Under the pieces are notes generated by a model. It searched no databases and was not told the DNA's origin. It saw nothing but the letters and a program-made list of their open reading frames with translations. Source: Romanomermis culicivorax (lineage: Eukaryota; Nematoda; Enoplea; Mermithida; Mermithidae). From it: 64,000 bases of DNA. Below are positions 55,712-64,000 of this stretch, piece after piece. Made by a program: the position numbers and the translations under genes. How positions within the stretch are numbered: the stretch's first letter is position 1; the number at the start of each line of letters is the position of its first letter. The stretch spans positions 806,001 through 870,000 of the forward strand of contig CAWUHX010000147.1 of assembly GCA_963922205.1 (NCBI GenBank), given 5' to 3'.

Positions 55712-58700
55712 TTAGTTATGTTCAAATCCAGTGTCTGCTTCACAGGCAAACAAATTCAAATTACAATCTGAAATTAAAATACAACGAAAATTAAATGGAT
55801 ACACAGGAACTAATTTGATGAGGGCAGTGGGTGTAACTACAAAATGAAAATTTCCATAAAGGGAATCATTGTACAGTTCGTGCAACATAACATTGTTTGG
55901 AACATCAATAAATCTATTCAAACGATTTTGAATGCTGTATTGACTTATTGCAGCAAATAGTTCACCAGATTGTTCATTAAGTAGATAATATTGAACGGAG
56001 CCAAACTGTTTACCATTTTCATTATAAGAAATAAATGAACTATTTCGTTTTCCTCTCTTCCAGGCAGTGGAATGATAAATAAGGCCACTGATACGAACGC
56101 GGTAATATTTGAGGGCACAACTCGATGGAAAATGTTTTCTCCATTGTGCATTTTCTAAAAAAATTTAAATAAATGGTGGGCTCATACAGAATTCTCCACA
56201 TATTACAGATTACAGATACAGATTACATCCTGTAATGTCGAGACAGTGACCAAAAGGTTAGCAAAAATAAAGTTTAATAACCAAAAAAAATATAGATACA
56301 AAAAAAGATTTAACCTGACAGCTTTGGTATACGTTTGGAATTCATAAACGTGATTGGCGCCATAATAAATGAGTACAAGTAAAATGAATTAAAACGCGAA
56401 TGAACAGATATAAAAATAAAGAAAAAAAACAATATTCTACGGTGTTCAGTATGCGAGATCCAATCGAGAGAATCCAAATGAGCTAACAAATGCGGGTTTA
56501 TAAGGAGTTTGGAAAGTTGTTTATGAGTTTTAGGCCAACTGATAAGTTGATAAAGTTGTCTGGGTTTTATTGCATGATTTTTCTGTGGAAGGTTTGTGTC
56601 GGTATGTTTTGGTAATGATATTGTTTAGCTTATTGTAAGTTCATGTTTGTTTTGACTAAAGTTGGTAATTTGGTACTTGGATGAGCCTGGCATAGAAAGT
56701 TACATAAATAAAACTAATAAACATAAAAGTTACAAAAGAGTAAATAAACAAAATCGTATTGAAATGGGGGTTTTCCTGACAATCCGCAGGATGAAGGATG
56801 CAGGAAGGGTGGAAGCCATTTTTTCAGTCTTTTTTTCGGCTACTCTGAAAAAATTGGCTAAAAATTTTCCTTCATGTACTATGCATCAAAATATTTCCAA
56901 ACCTAAACTTCTGAGGAGGTCCTGCTCGCTTGTCCGCGTGTGTCTCTCACCCAAGGTCAATATATCAATATTTTTCACTCACCAATTTGACAGAATGTCG
57001 AGTCACCAACAGGTGCCACTCGTGCATAGGGGACTGAGTCCCACCATTTTGTTAATGTTGCTTTATAGTCCAAAAATCGTCGCATGATGACTGCTAATGT
57101 ATTAGTTGATCCTGTTCGAAGCATTTTCAACCAACCGAGCCATGACTCAAATACACTGGCATTAATGCTCCATGTGCATCCAAATTGTCGTAACTGGTCT
57201 GGTAGCTGAACTAGAGTATGCATGTTAAATGTAAAGGCATTCATGTCCAAGAAACTTGGCACTAATTTAAACCAAGTTTCCAGTAAGTGTTCAGCGATTT
57301 TCAAGTTTTCTTCAGTAACAATGGGCATATTAAGCAAATGAACAAATTCAATAATAACTAAAATAAAATGATAGGCATCGGAATTGTTGAATGCACCCAT
57401 TGTGCAAATCGGCATTGCAAAGTAAAATAAATTTTTGTATTCTGAAGCTTTGAAGTACTTAAGAAGATGAAGCTGACGCACTGTTCATTGGAAATCATGT
57501 GGCCACTAAAGGTAAAATACTACAGTTATAGATGTCATGAGAGAGTCAGAATATGCAAATAAACACATCTAATATAACATCCCATCAAATCAGTCAAGGG
57601 ATGGAAATTGAACTGCTAAAAGAGCTGAGGGGTGTGACAAGGCAGATGCAAGCGTTGGGTCAAAAATGGCCTAGAAACTTGAGTACACTGTTTTCCAACC
57701 CTTTTCTCGACTATCTCGCAACATTTAAAACAAAAGGTGGTAGAAGATCAAGATATCATCTGTTCATTAGTGCTTCACACTTTGAAATTTGAAAATAATA
57801 GGACCTGGGTATCCAGATTTTAGGAAACCCGGACACTATGTGTGAGTGCTTCTTACACATAATAGATATGAGTCTTTTACCTACATAAGATTTTATTAAA
57901 CACTGGGGTAACCGGTCTACTCATGTGCCTGGGTAGCACTCAGGTTTCATTCATGAAATTGACCCAAGTACCTGCGTCTATGGGTGTATACCCAGATACC
58001 CAGAATACCTGGGTACCTGGTGTAAAGTACTAGTGTGCATAGTTGCCTTTGCAGGCACATAAGCCTAACTATCATGAAATAAGGAAAATGTAACAATTTA
58101 TCAGAGGTGATTTTAAGAAATATGAACATTTAAAAGATTTTTTATTGGTATACCTGAATATTGTCCAAAACAGCCTGCGCACGTTGCATTTTGTCACCAA
58201 TAAAGCAATGACACTTCTTTAGCGATGCAGGTTGATCGCTGAGAAATAAGCGCTTGCAAATGTAGCTAGCAACACCTTCATAGATGATATGAAATGTATC
58301 GAGCACATCAACATCAGCAATATGGCCAAATTTTGATAAAATTGGTTTTTCTTTGACCTGGTAGAAAGATGTAAATTTATGAATCTTTATCATGTTTGAA
58401 TGGTACTCACATATGTGCAAAAACGAACGAGGACAATGTTTCCCAACCCTTTAAGTAATTCAGTGTGGAGAATTGCAAAAACGTCATTTTTTCTAAAAAC
58501 AGTATGGTGATTTGGTTGGCCATTTGTAGTGTCCATCCAGGATCCTGATTCTGGTCCCGATCCCAGTTGAGATTGGCCAATAAAGATCCCAACATCAAGA
58601 AAACCCTTGGTACTCATTTGGGATTTTATATGTCAAGTGTGTGCACTATCATATAATAGTCATAGTTCATAATAGTGTAAGTCGCAACCCAGTCCCAGTC

Positions 58701-60463
58701 AAGGTCCAGATCAGCATTTGAGTTAATCCTGATTCTGATTCCAAAAAACGTGTGCTTCCCAAATGCTAACCATTTATACATTATACTACATTTATCTATG
58801 TTACTCCTAAATAAGGCTCCTTATTTCCAATCATTTGAAGCTCCTGTCGAACTTTGTAGGCATCATCATAAAATGACTTGTCCTTCAGCACATGATCCTC
58901 ATCACAAGGAACATAAATTTGCTGCCGTCCAGCCCCAACCACTGATCCAGGGATGCCCGAATTCATGCACTTTGTGCATCCAAATTTGCCTGGAAAATTA
59001 TCAATATTTAATTCCAGGAAATGAATTCAACAGGAAAAATTTTTGCATAATTCTTTACCATTGAACTGATTAACTGACCATATAGATGCTCGTGCAACAC
59101 TATCAAAAACTGTTGCAAAAATTCTAACTTTAAATTTCACATCTACTCCAGTGTTCACTTTTATATAATCAATTTCATTCAGCTGAAAATCATGATTTTA
59201 ATGTATTAAAGCTGTAGAACACCTGGAAAATCATACTGAATTTAACATGTGAAGCACTGGGGACTAAAATGTGGACCATTCAGGCTTCTGGCCGAGCCAC
59301 ATTCCAAATATTAAACAATTTTGTAAAGAATTGCGCAATTTTGGTGGCAATTCGACAATTGTAGCTTGCAAAGGCCACAATGAATTATTGTTAGCCTAAA
59401 GTACATAAGACATTAATCTGAGCAGAAAATGAAAATTGAACTATAATAATGGAATCAAAAATTCACTTGTTGGTTAACAGGCGCACCATCAGAGGAAAAT
59501 ATTGAATTTAGCCAAAATACACCTGCATCGTCAGGATTTTCTCCATAATGTTTGTAGTTCATACCTGTCACACAATCACCATATACATCCTGATCAGGCC
59601 AACTTGATGCAGCTTTGGCCATGTAATTGACCATATCAGCATAGTGATTAGTGATAATTTGCTTCAACTGTGGTAAGACTGAGAAGTGGCCATATTGATT
59701 GGTTGCACTGCTATTACATTCACCACAAAGTGGGTTCACTGGAAAAAATTATTTTATGCACAAAATGTCAGCTAATGTATGTATTATGCACTGGTTTATC
59801 TTTTATGTTACCTAAGGAACTCTGGCATGAGGTGCAGAAATATTTCACAATAACTGGCGAATTTGACAAGTCCTCATTAGCATACATGAGGCCACGTAGA
59901 GTTGTTAGATTACGAGGCATGTTGTTGTGCCTTGGAAGAACTTTTTGAAATATGCTACATAAATTATCCATTTGCAAATCAGAAGCTTTATGAGCTATTT
60001 GAAATTGGACTAAAAGCTTGGCTGTATCAGTTGTACTTAGACTGCACTTTTCACCGTGACAGGTCCACAGTGCGGCTTCTGCTTCGCAATTTGTGTATGT
60101 TTCATCAAACTCATCATTTTGTTGATCTTTAGGTTCTGGGGATACTGAAAGTGCCTGGAAAATTTGGGAATTGGATATAATGTGGACTACAGAGCTCATG
60201 TAACATGGAAAATCTAATGTTTTTCTTACATCAAGTTGATTCAAGAACTCTTCTACTGAATTTGAATCATTATTAGATAGGCTATCATTTAGTTGTGAGA
60301 GTCCGCCATCATCTGAGTTGGATGATAATAATGATCCTGATGGCAACGGTTCAGCATTATCATTGCATAATGGTGAGTCAGGCACAACTTTTTTTCGCTT
60401 TCTTGGGTGCAACGATATTCTGCGCGTCAGTGCATGCTTAAACTTTATTGTTTTTGGTGGCAT
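55712..60463 (-). CDS. Tnp2/CACTA-like transposase gene, about nine exons
   Basis: Exons on the minus strand: 60463-60230 (acidic, basic-patch N-terminus MPPKTIKFK), 60154-59812, 59738-59467, about 59395-59265, 59182-59059, 58989-58805, 58356-58154, 57480-56983 and 56154-55712 (stop). Nearly all joins keep frame at GT-AG sites, one with a full GTGAGT donor. Blocks match animal Tnp2-type transposases in order: LTTLRGLMYANEDL; NPLCGECNS; FSSDGAPVNQQ; NNNSLWPLQATIVELPPKLR with IFGMWLGQKPEW; VFDSVARASIWSVNQFNG; KFGCTKCMNSG; FGHIADVDVLDTFHIIYEGV; KYFKASEYKNLFYFAMPI; FNMHTLVQLPDQLRQFG with FESWLGWLK. The last exon is the YYLLNEQSG...-type C-terminus. The exon 4 to 5 join is unclear; I see no frameshifts elsewhere. 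No CACTA-type termini were found, so it may be an element or a captured gene. Confidence 0.75.
57795..58030. repeat. Intronic insertion with repeated ACCTGGGTA motifs
   Basis: Between transposase exons, ACCTGGGTATCC at about 57804 and the cluster TATACCCAGATACCCAG / ATACCTGGGTACCTGG at 57987-58020 form inverted matches. This looks like a small inverted-repeat element inserted in the intron; target duplication not identified. Confidence 0.4.
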
Positions 60464-60640
60464 TTTGTATTAGCTAAAGAACAAACTGATGAATAAATAA
60501 TGACAGGGAATTGGATCATACCATCAGCAGGATTCCAAATCACGTAGGAGAGAATATGCTACCTGGCTTTGCAAAATATTTTTGGATGATGGGACATGAT
60601 TTTTTTGATTTGTAATATAAGAGTTCGAGTTCGGGGGATG

Positions 60641-60932
60641 CACACCTGTAATTGGGGGGGATTGAGAGGGACCCTACCCCCCAACCGGATTGAACCCAGT
60701 AGGCAAATGTTGGTAACCCACCCCCAACCTCCCCCAACTCGAAAAATTGGTTGGCGGAAAATTTTCGAAATGGGAAAATTTTCGAAATTTTTCGAAAAAT
60801 TGGCCTCTTTTTCGACTTTTTTTACCCCCCCCCCCCTCCCCCTAAGGACTTTTGGACAAATTGGGACCCATAACCCCCACAGTGAATTTTGTATTTACCC
60901 TACCCCCCAACGGATCTGAGGTCTTACAGGTC
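60641..60932 (+). mobile_element. G/C-run inverted-repeat element, forward copy
   Basis: Starts CACACCTGTAATTGGGGG and ends CTTACAGGTC. Inside it has a CCGGATTGAACCCAGTAGGC block, AAATGTTGGTA, the AACTCGAAAAATTGG block, repeated TTTTCGAAA motifs and a C run. The same order is found, inverted, at 62891-63201. No coding. Confidence 0.7.
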
Positions 60933-60959
60933 TCGGTCTGGGAGGGGGGTAGGTGGGGA

Positions 60960-61460
60960 AGGGGTAACCAGAGGTTGGGGTGAGGGGTACCACCAACATC
61001 TAATATGTTCAATCCGGTTGAGGGGTGAGGTCCATACTTGAGCGTGGGGGTCCTCTGGGGGTCCCTGGGGGACCCCCAGAATTATTTTGAGGACCCCCTG
61101 GGGACCCCCAGAATTTCAATTTTATGCATCTGGATGAGCAAGGTGCAGATTCTATCATTTGTACCTTAGTATTCTTGAGGAAAAAGAAAAAGATCAATGA
61201 TAAATTTTTGTGTAATTGTTGAACAATAAAAAATGAGCAAGCATTTTTCCATAATTTCTGAAAGAAAGCTTGAAAATTTAATAAAACGTATGCAAATTTT
61301 TTTGTCGTTTTTTGGCATACACAGAAAAACAAACAAAAAAAAACTATTTTTTATACCTTAGAAAAAAAATTTTTTTTGGGGGACCCCCAAAATTTAGGCG
61401 CCGCACAGGTATGGTGGGGTCCCCTCCAACCCCACGACAATTACAGGTATGACTGCATGC
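60960..61460. repeat. GGGGGACCCCC-rich segment with perfect hairpin
   Basis: CTGGGGGTCCC at 61055-61065 pairs exactly with GGGACCCCCAG at 61069-61079 around 3 nt. Related GGACCCCC blocks recur at 61090 and 61381. The segment ends AATTACAGGTATG at about 61451, the terminal motif of the neighbouring family, so it is probably another, rearranged member. Confidence 0.55.
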
Positions 61461-61477
61461 ATCATGTTGCAACCACC

Positions 61478-61683
61478 GTTTTTTTTCCTCACACATTTTT
61501 TCCACATGGATGTGAACCGTACCCAAAAATTTTTTCCTCACTTTTCAAAATTTTCCACATTTACTCGCATTTTCATTGGATCCCCATGAAATTTTTTCTT
61601 CAATGAGAACCAAGCCCAAAATTTCTTCCCTCACTTCAAAATTTTCTCTCCTCAAAAGGCCATTTTGAGGAAAAAACGGTGTG
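61478..61683. mobile_element. Short inverted-repeat element with CACCG ends
   Basis: Left end ACCGTTTTTTTTCCTCA at about 61480; right end TGAGGAAAAAACGGTG at about 61667-61682. The interior has repeated TTTTTTCCTCA/CTTCAAAATTTT motifs. Its right part (61595-61680) is the inverted counterpart of 62045-62130. No exact target duplication found. Confidence 0.55.
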
Positions 61684-62044
61684 TGAAACACTATCTAAAA
61701 TCCAACTAGCAATGTGATCAATAAAATCGATAATCAAACAACAGTAAACAGTCAACACACTTGATGTTGAAGCAGTAACCTTTGCATTGTTTACTATCAT
61801 CCGTGCTTCTATGACATCTAGTACCGTGCTTTCACAGCAGTGCTTGCAGCGCAAGCCAGTGGAATATTATAATTGATTATTGAAAATCAAAGAAAGAAAA
61901 GCAGGCTTGTATTTTGTTTATTGTACTTACCAGTAAGCAATAGACCTTATTACAGTACAATGTGAAAACAATCAATATTCCATCTTTGAATTTTGACTCC
62001 TAGCTTGATAGGAATCAAATTTCCATTATTTATATTTTACAATC

Positions 62045-62130
62045 ACCATTTTTTTCCTCAAAATGGCCTTTTGAGGAAAGAAAATTTTGAAATGAGGAAA
62101 GAAATTTTGGACATGGTTCTCACTGAGGAA
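62045..62130. repeat. Inverted partner of 61595-61680
   Basis: About 85 bp whose reverse complement closely matches 61595-61680. Both contain the self-complementary CCTCAAAATGGCCTTTTGAGG block. The arms are separated by about 365 bp (61681-62044) of unique-looking DNA, so together they could form a very long hairpin or be two ends of a larger element. Confidence 0.65.
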
Positions 62131-62153
62131 AAAAATTTTTTGGGAAGTCCAGT

Positions 62154-62266
62154 CACTGTTTTTTTCCCCAAAACGGGGTTTTTGGGGAAAAAAATTTTGG
62201 AAATGGGAAAAAAATTTTGGCTTTTTTCCCCATTTGGGGAGAGGGTCCGTGGGAAAAAAAACAGTG
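62154..62266. mobile_element. 113-bp MITE with exact 8-bp TSD
   Basis: Ends CACTGTTTTTTTCCC and its inverse GGGAAAAAAAACAGTG. Both flanks carry AGTCCAGT (62146-62153 and 62267-62274). The 8-bp duplication and the C-A-C-T-G terminus fit a hAT-type nonautonomous element. The interior is a set of GGGGAAAAAATTTT palindromes. It is inserted at the edge of the inverted repeat at 62045. Confidence 0.85.
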
Positions 62267-62325
62267 AGTCCAGTGCTGGAAATGCGTTTTTAGACGCCCA
62301 GCCAGAAGCATAAAATCATGAAAAA

Positions 62326-62865
62326 TTTTCGGCGCTCCGCGCCGATAATCAATTTTATACTATTTTTATTACTTTGTCATGGCCGCCCGACTGGAACCGA
62401 CTTTATTTCTTTCATTCAACGTTTACAATTTTGTGACATCATCAATTCACCTCTCACCAAAACGGACTAAAAAGTGGGGACTTTTTGCCCAAATGACATT
62501 CTTACTATCATTGCCGCATGGTATTTTAATGATTGAGTTCGGTGTATGTGGTGCAATGCTCAACCTGTTTTCCATTTTGTTAATTTTATATAAAAATTCA
62601 CAGATCAATAAGTGTAATGCACACTATGCTACATCGATCACTATATGATATGATTGCTACAAGCTTACACATATCAGCTCAATTGGGTCTGGGGAGGGAT
62701 GGTTATTTTTTCAACATCATTTATGCCAAAAGAATGTTAAATTTAAGAAGTCTCGACTTCTCAAGTTTTTCAAAACTGTCACAAATTGTACCCAAAAGAC
62801 AAAGTTTTGCAGATTTTGGTAAGAAACTCATAAGAATGGGCAGTATTGGCGCGGAGCACCGAAAA
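62326..62865. other. Segment bounded by an 18-bp inverted repeat
   Basis: TTTTCGGCGCTCCGCGCC (62326-62343) and GGCGCGGAGCACCGAAAA (62848-62865) are reverse complements with one mismatch, about 500 bp apart. Between them lies a plus-strand open frame at 62379-62648 (MAARLEPTLFLSFNVYNF..., with hydrophobic IEFGVCGAMLNLFSILLILY). I do not recognise it. No target duplication found. Confidence 0.4.
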
Positions 62866-62890
62866 ATCTTGATATTTTTACTAATTTTGA

Positions 62891-63201
62891 CCTGTAAGAC
62901 GTCAGGTCAGTTGGGGGGGTAAATCCGAAATTCGGGGGGGGGGGGGGGTCCCAACTTTTCCAAAATCCTGGGGGGTCAAAAACCGTCGAAAAAAAGGCCA
63001 ATTTTTCGAAAATTTTCCGAAAAATTCCGAAAATTTTCCAAAAAAATGCCCAAAAAAGGCCATTTTTTGGGAAATTTTTCGAGTTGGGGGGGAGGGGTTG
63101 GGGGGTACCCGAGGCTGGGGGGGGGGGGTACCAACATTTGCCTACTGGATCCGGTCCGGCTGGAGGGGTCCCCCCCCCAACCCCCCCCAATTACAGGTAT
63201 G
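62891..63201 (-). mobile_element. G/C-run inverted-repeat element, reverse copy
   Basis: Reverse-oriented relative of 60641-60932: ends CCTGTAA...TTACAGGTATG, with long G and C runs, AATTTTTCGAAAATTTTCC, CCAACATTTGCC and ACTGGATCCGGTCCGG. ATTTTGA lies directly on both sides (62884-62890 and 63202-63208), a probable 7-8-bp target duplication. No coding. Confidence 0.75.
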
Positions 63202-63490
63202 ATTTTGAGCCAAAATTGATTTTTTTGGTGAAAATTTTGACATTTTACTGAGGAAATTGTCAGCCTGAGAGAGGCTTCGAATCCTAGCCATATGGCTAAC
63301 CCTTTGGTTGGGGTCGGCATCTTGAGCACAAAATTACGATTGGCGATCTTTTTTTGTCTTTTTGTTTAAATTGTTGAGCATGTGATCAGGTCATTGTAAT
63401 GTAACACAATTCAGTTGCAACTTGGTGCTTTACTGTTCACCAAATTGTTTATTTAGGAAATTTGACCGTTATAATAATTGGGAAGCAAAG

Positions 63491-63660
63491 ATGACGCCAC
63501 CCAAGAAATCTAATAGGATAGAGAATAAAAAGCAGAAGATAATGGAAGGAGAGGGTAAAGACGTACATAATTAATATTAATTAAATTGAGCAAAGATTAT
63601 TTTGCTAATGCAGGCTTTGAACATTTCTGTAACAGGTCAGACAGTCTGAACGAACGGAGG
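63491..63660 (+). other. Possible first exons of a gene running off the window
   Basis: ATG at 63491 opens MTPPKKSNRIENKKQKIMEG, basic and Lys-rich, ending at a donor G|GTAAAG. The 60-nt intron ends TAATGCAG, and the frame continues FEHFCNRSDSLNERRR before a stop. It is too little to identify, and no downstream exon was found before 64000. Confidence 0.25.
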
Positions 63661-64000
63661 AGGTATATAGTACACTGAAAAAAATTTGGTGCAATGATAA
63701 TTTTGGGCACAAATGCCTGACAGGCACATCTTGTTAAATTTACAGAGCTGGGGGTGACGTTAGGCGTGCAGCAAGGTGGAGGTAGTTGTGTGGGTGGGTT
63801 ATGGTGTGCCCCCTGTGAAAATTTTCAGGTGAAAAATTTTGCTTTCATTTACCAAAATTATGAATTGGTAGACGTTCTGGAGAAAATAAAATCTCAGTTT
63901 TATGGGAAATCCCGGTGAGAGTATGGGTGATGCCCCGCCCCTTGAGTTTCAATGCTGAATACACTTTTGCACATTTAGAATTGGAAATTTCGTCGAAACG

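Noticed and set aside
1-64000. CRISPR array, prokaryotic operons or rRNA genes
   Set aside because: No regularly spaced repeats with unique spacers, no dense gene arrays and no conserved rRNA cores were seen.

Overview
The window looks like nuclear DNA of an invertebrate animal: AT-rich, with no bacterial-style gene packing, and with genes and transposases split by short GT-AG introns (about 30-190 nt). I cannot name the taxon. A (TTAGGC)n-like array near 9.1 kb recalls the nematode telomere unit, but it lies inside a transposable element and is not evidence of taxonomy. No rRNA genes, functional tRNA genes, CRISPR arrays or prokaryotic operons are visible. Most of what can be named is transposable-element (TE) DNA; the rest is AT-rich intergenic sequence with fragments of unidentified spliced genes.

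Layout. 1-1.4 kb: Ty3/gypsy pol remnant. 1.4-3.2 kb: two copies of a noncoding repeat. 4.6-10 kb: candidate exons of an unidentified minus-strand gene; between them lie a perfect 28-bp hairpin (8790-8851) and a 325-bp nonautonomous element (9091-9415) with 36-bp terminal inverted repeats (TIRs), an 8-bp target-site duplication (TSD), a TTAGGC-like array and a tRNA-like pol III promoter. 10.3-12 kb: BEL/Pao remnant. 14008-26875: a complete-ended minus-strand Ty3/gypsy LTR retrotransposon (TSD ATAG). Its order is gag, envelope-like glycoprotein, then protease-RT-RNase H-integrase, so env lies between gag and pol. Its 5' LTR is split by a 3.7-kb hAT transposon (22583-26328, TSD GGTCGACG) with a multi-exon transposase.

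28.2-30.6 kb: L1-like LINE piece (ORF1-like, tandem repeats, ORF2 endonuclease and linker, no RT). 30.9-31.4 kb: decayed element-like coding fragment. 33.5 kb: micro-exon. 34.6-35.1 kb: gypsy RT relic. 36.3-37.8 kb: unidentified spliced coding region with an SGNH-like motif. 38.8-39.6 kb: direct repeat. 40.9-42.2 kb: possible LINE ORF relic. 44.5-44.8 kb: relic of a virus-like P-loop ATPase. 48.3-48.7 kb: MITE with 8-bp TSD. 49.7-50.6 kb: possible membrane protein exons. 51.06-51.46 kb: two-exon small, possibly secreted protein. 52.6-55.3 kb: second hAT with a mostly intact transposase. 55.7-60.5 kb: a largely open, about nine-exon Tnp2/CACTA-like transposase. 60.6-63.3 kb: a nest of short inverted-repeat elements with long G or C runs.

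These parts do not form one pathway. They record repeated insertion: a hAT inside a retrotransposon LTR, and small nonautonomous elements inside other repeats. The strongest candidate for something new is the gag-env-pol retrotransposon; next are the tRNA-like/TTAGGC MITE and the nearly intact CACTA-like transposase gene.
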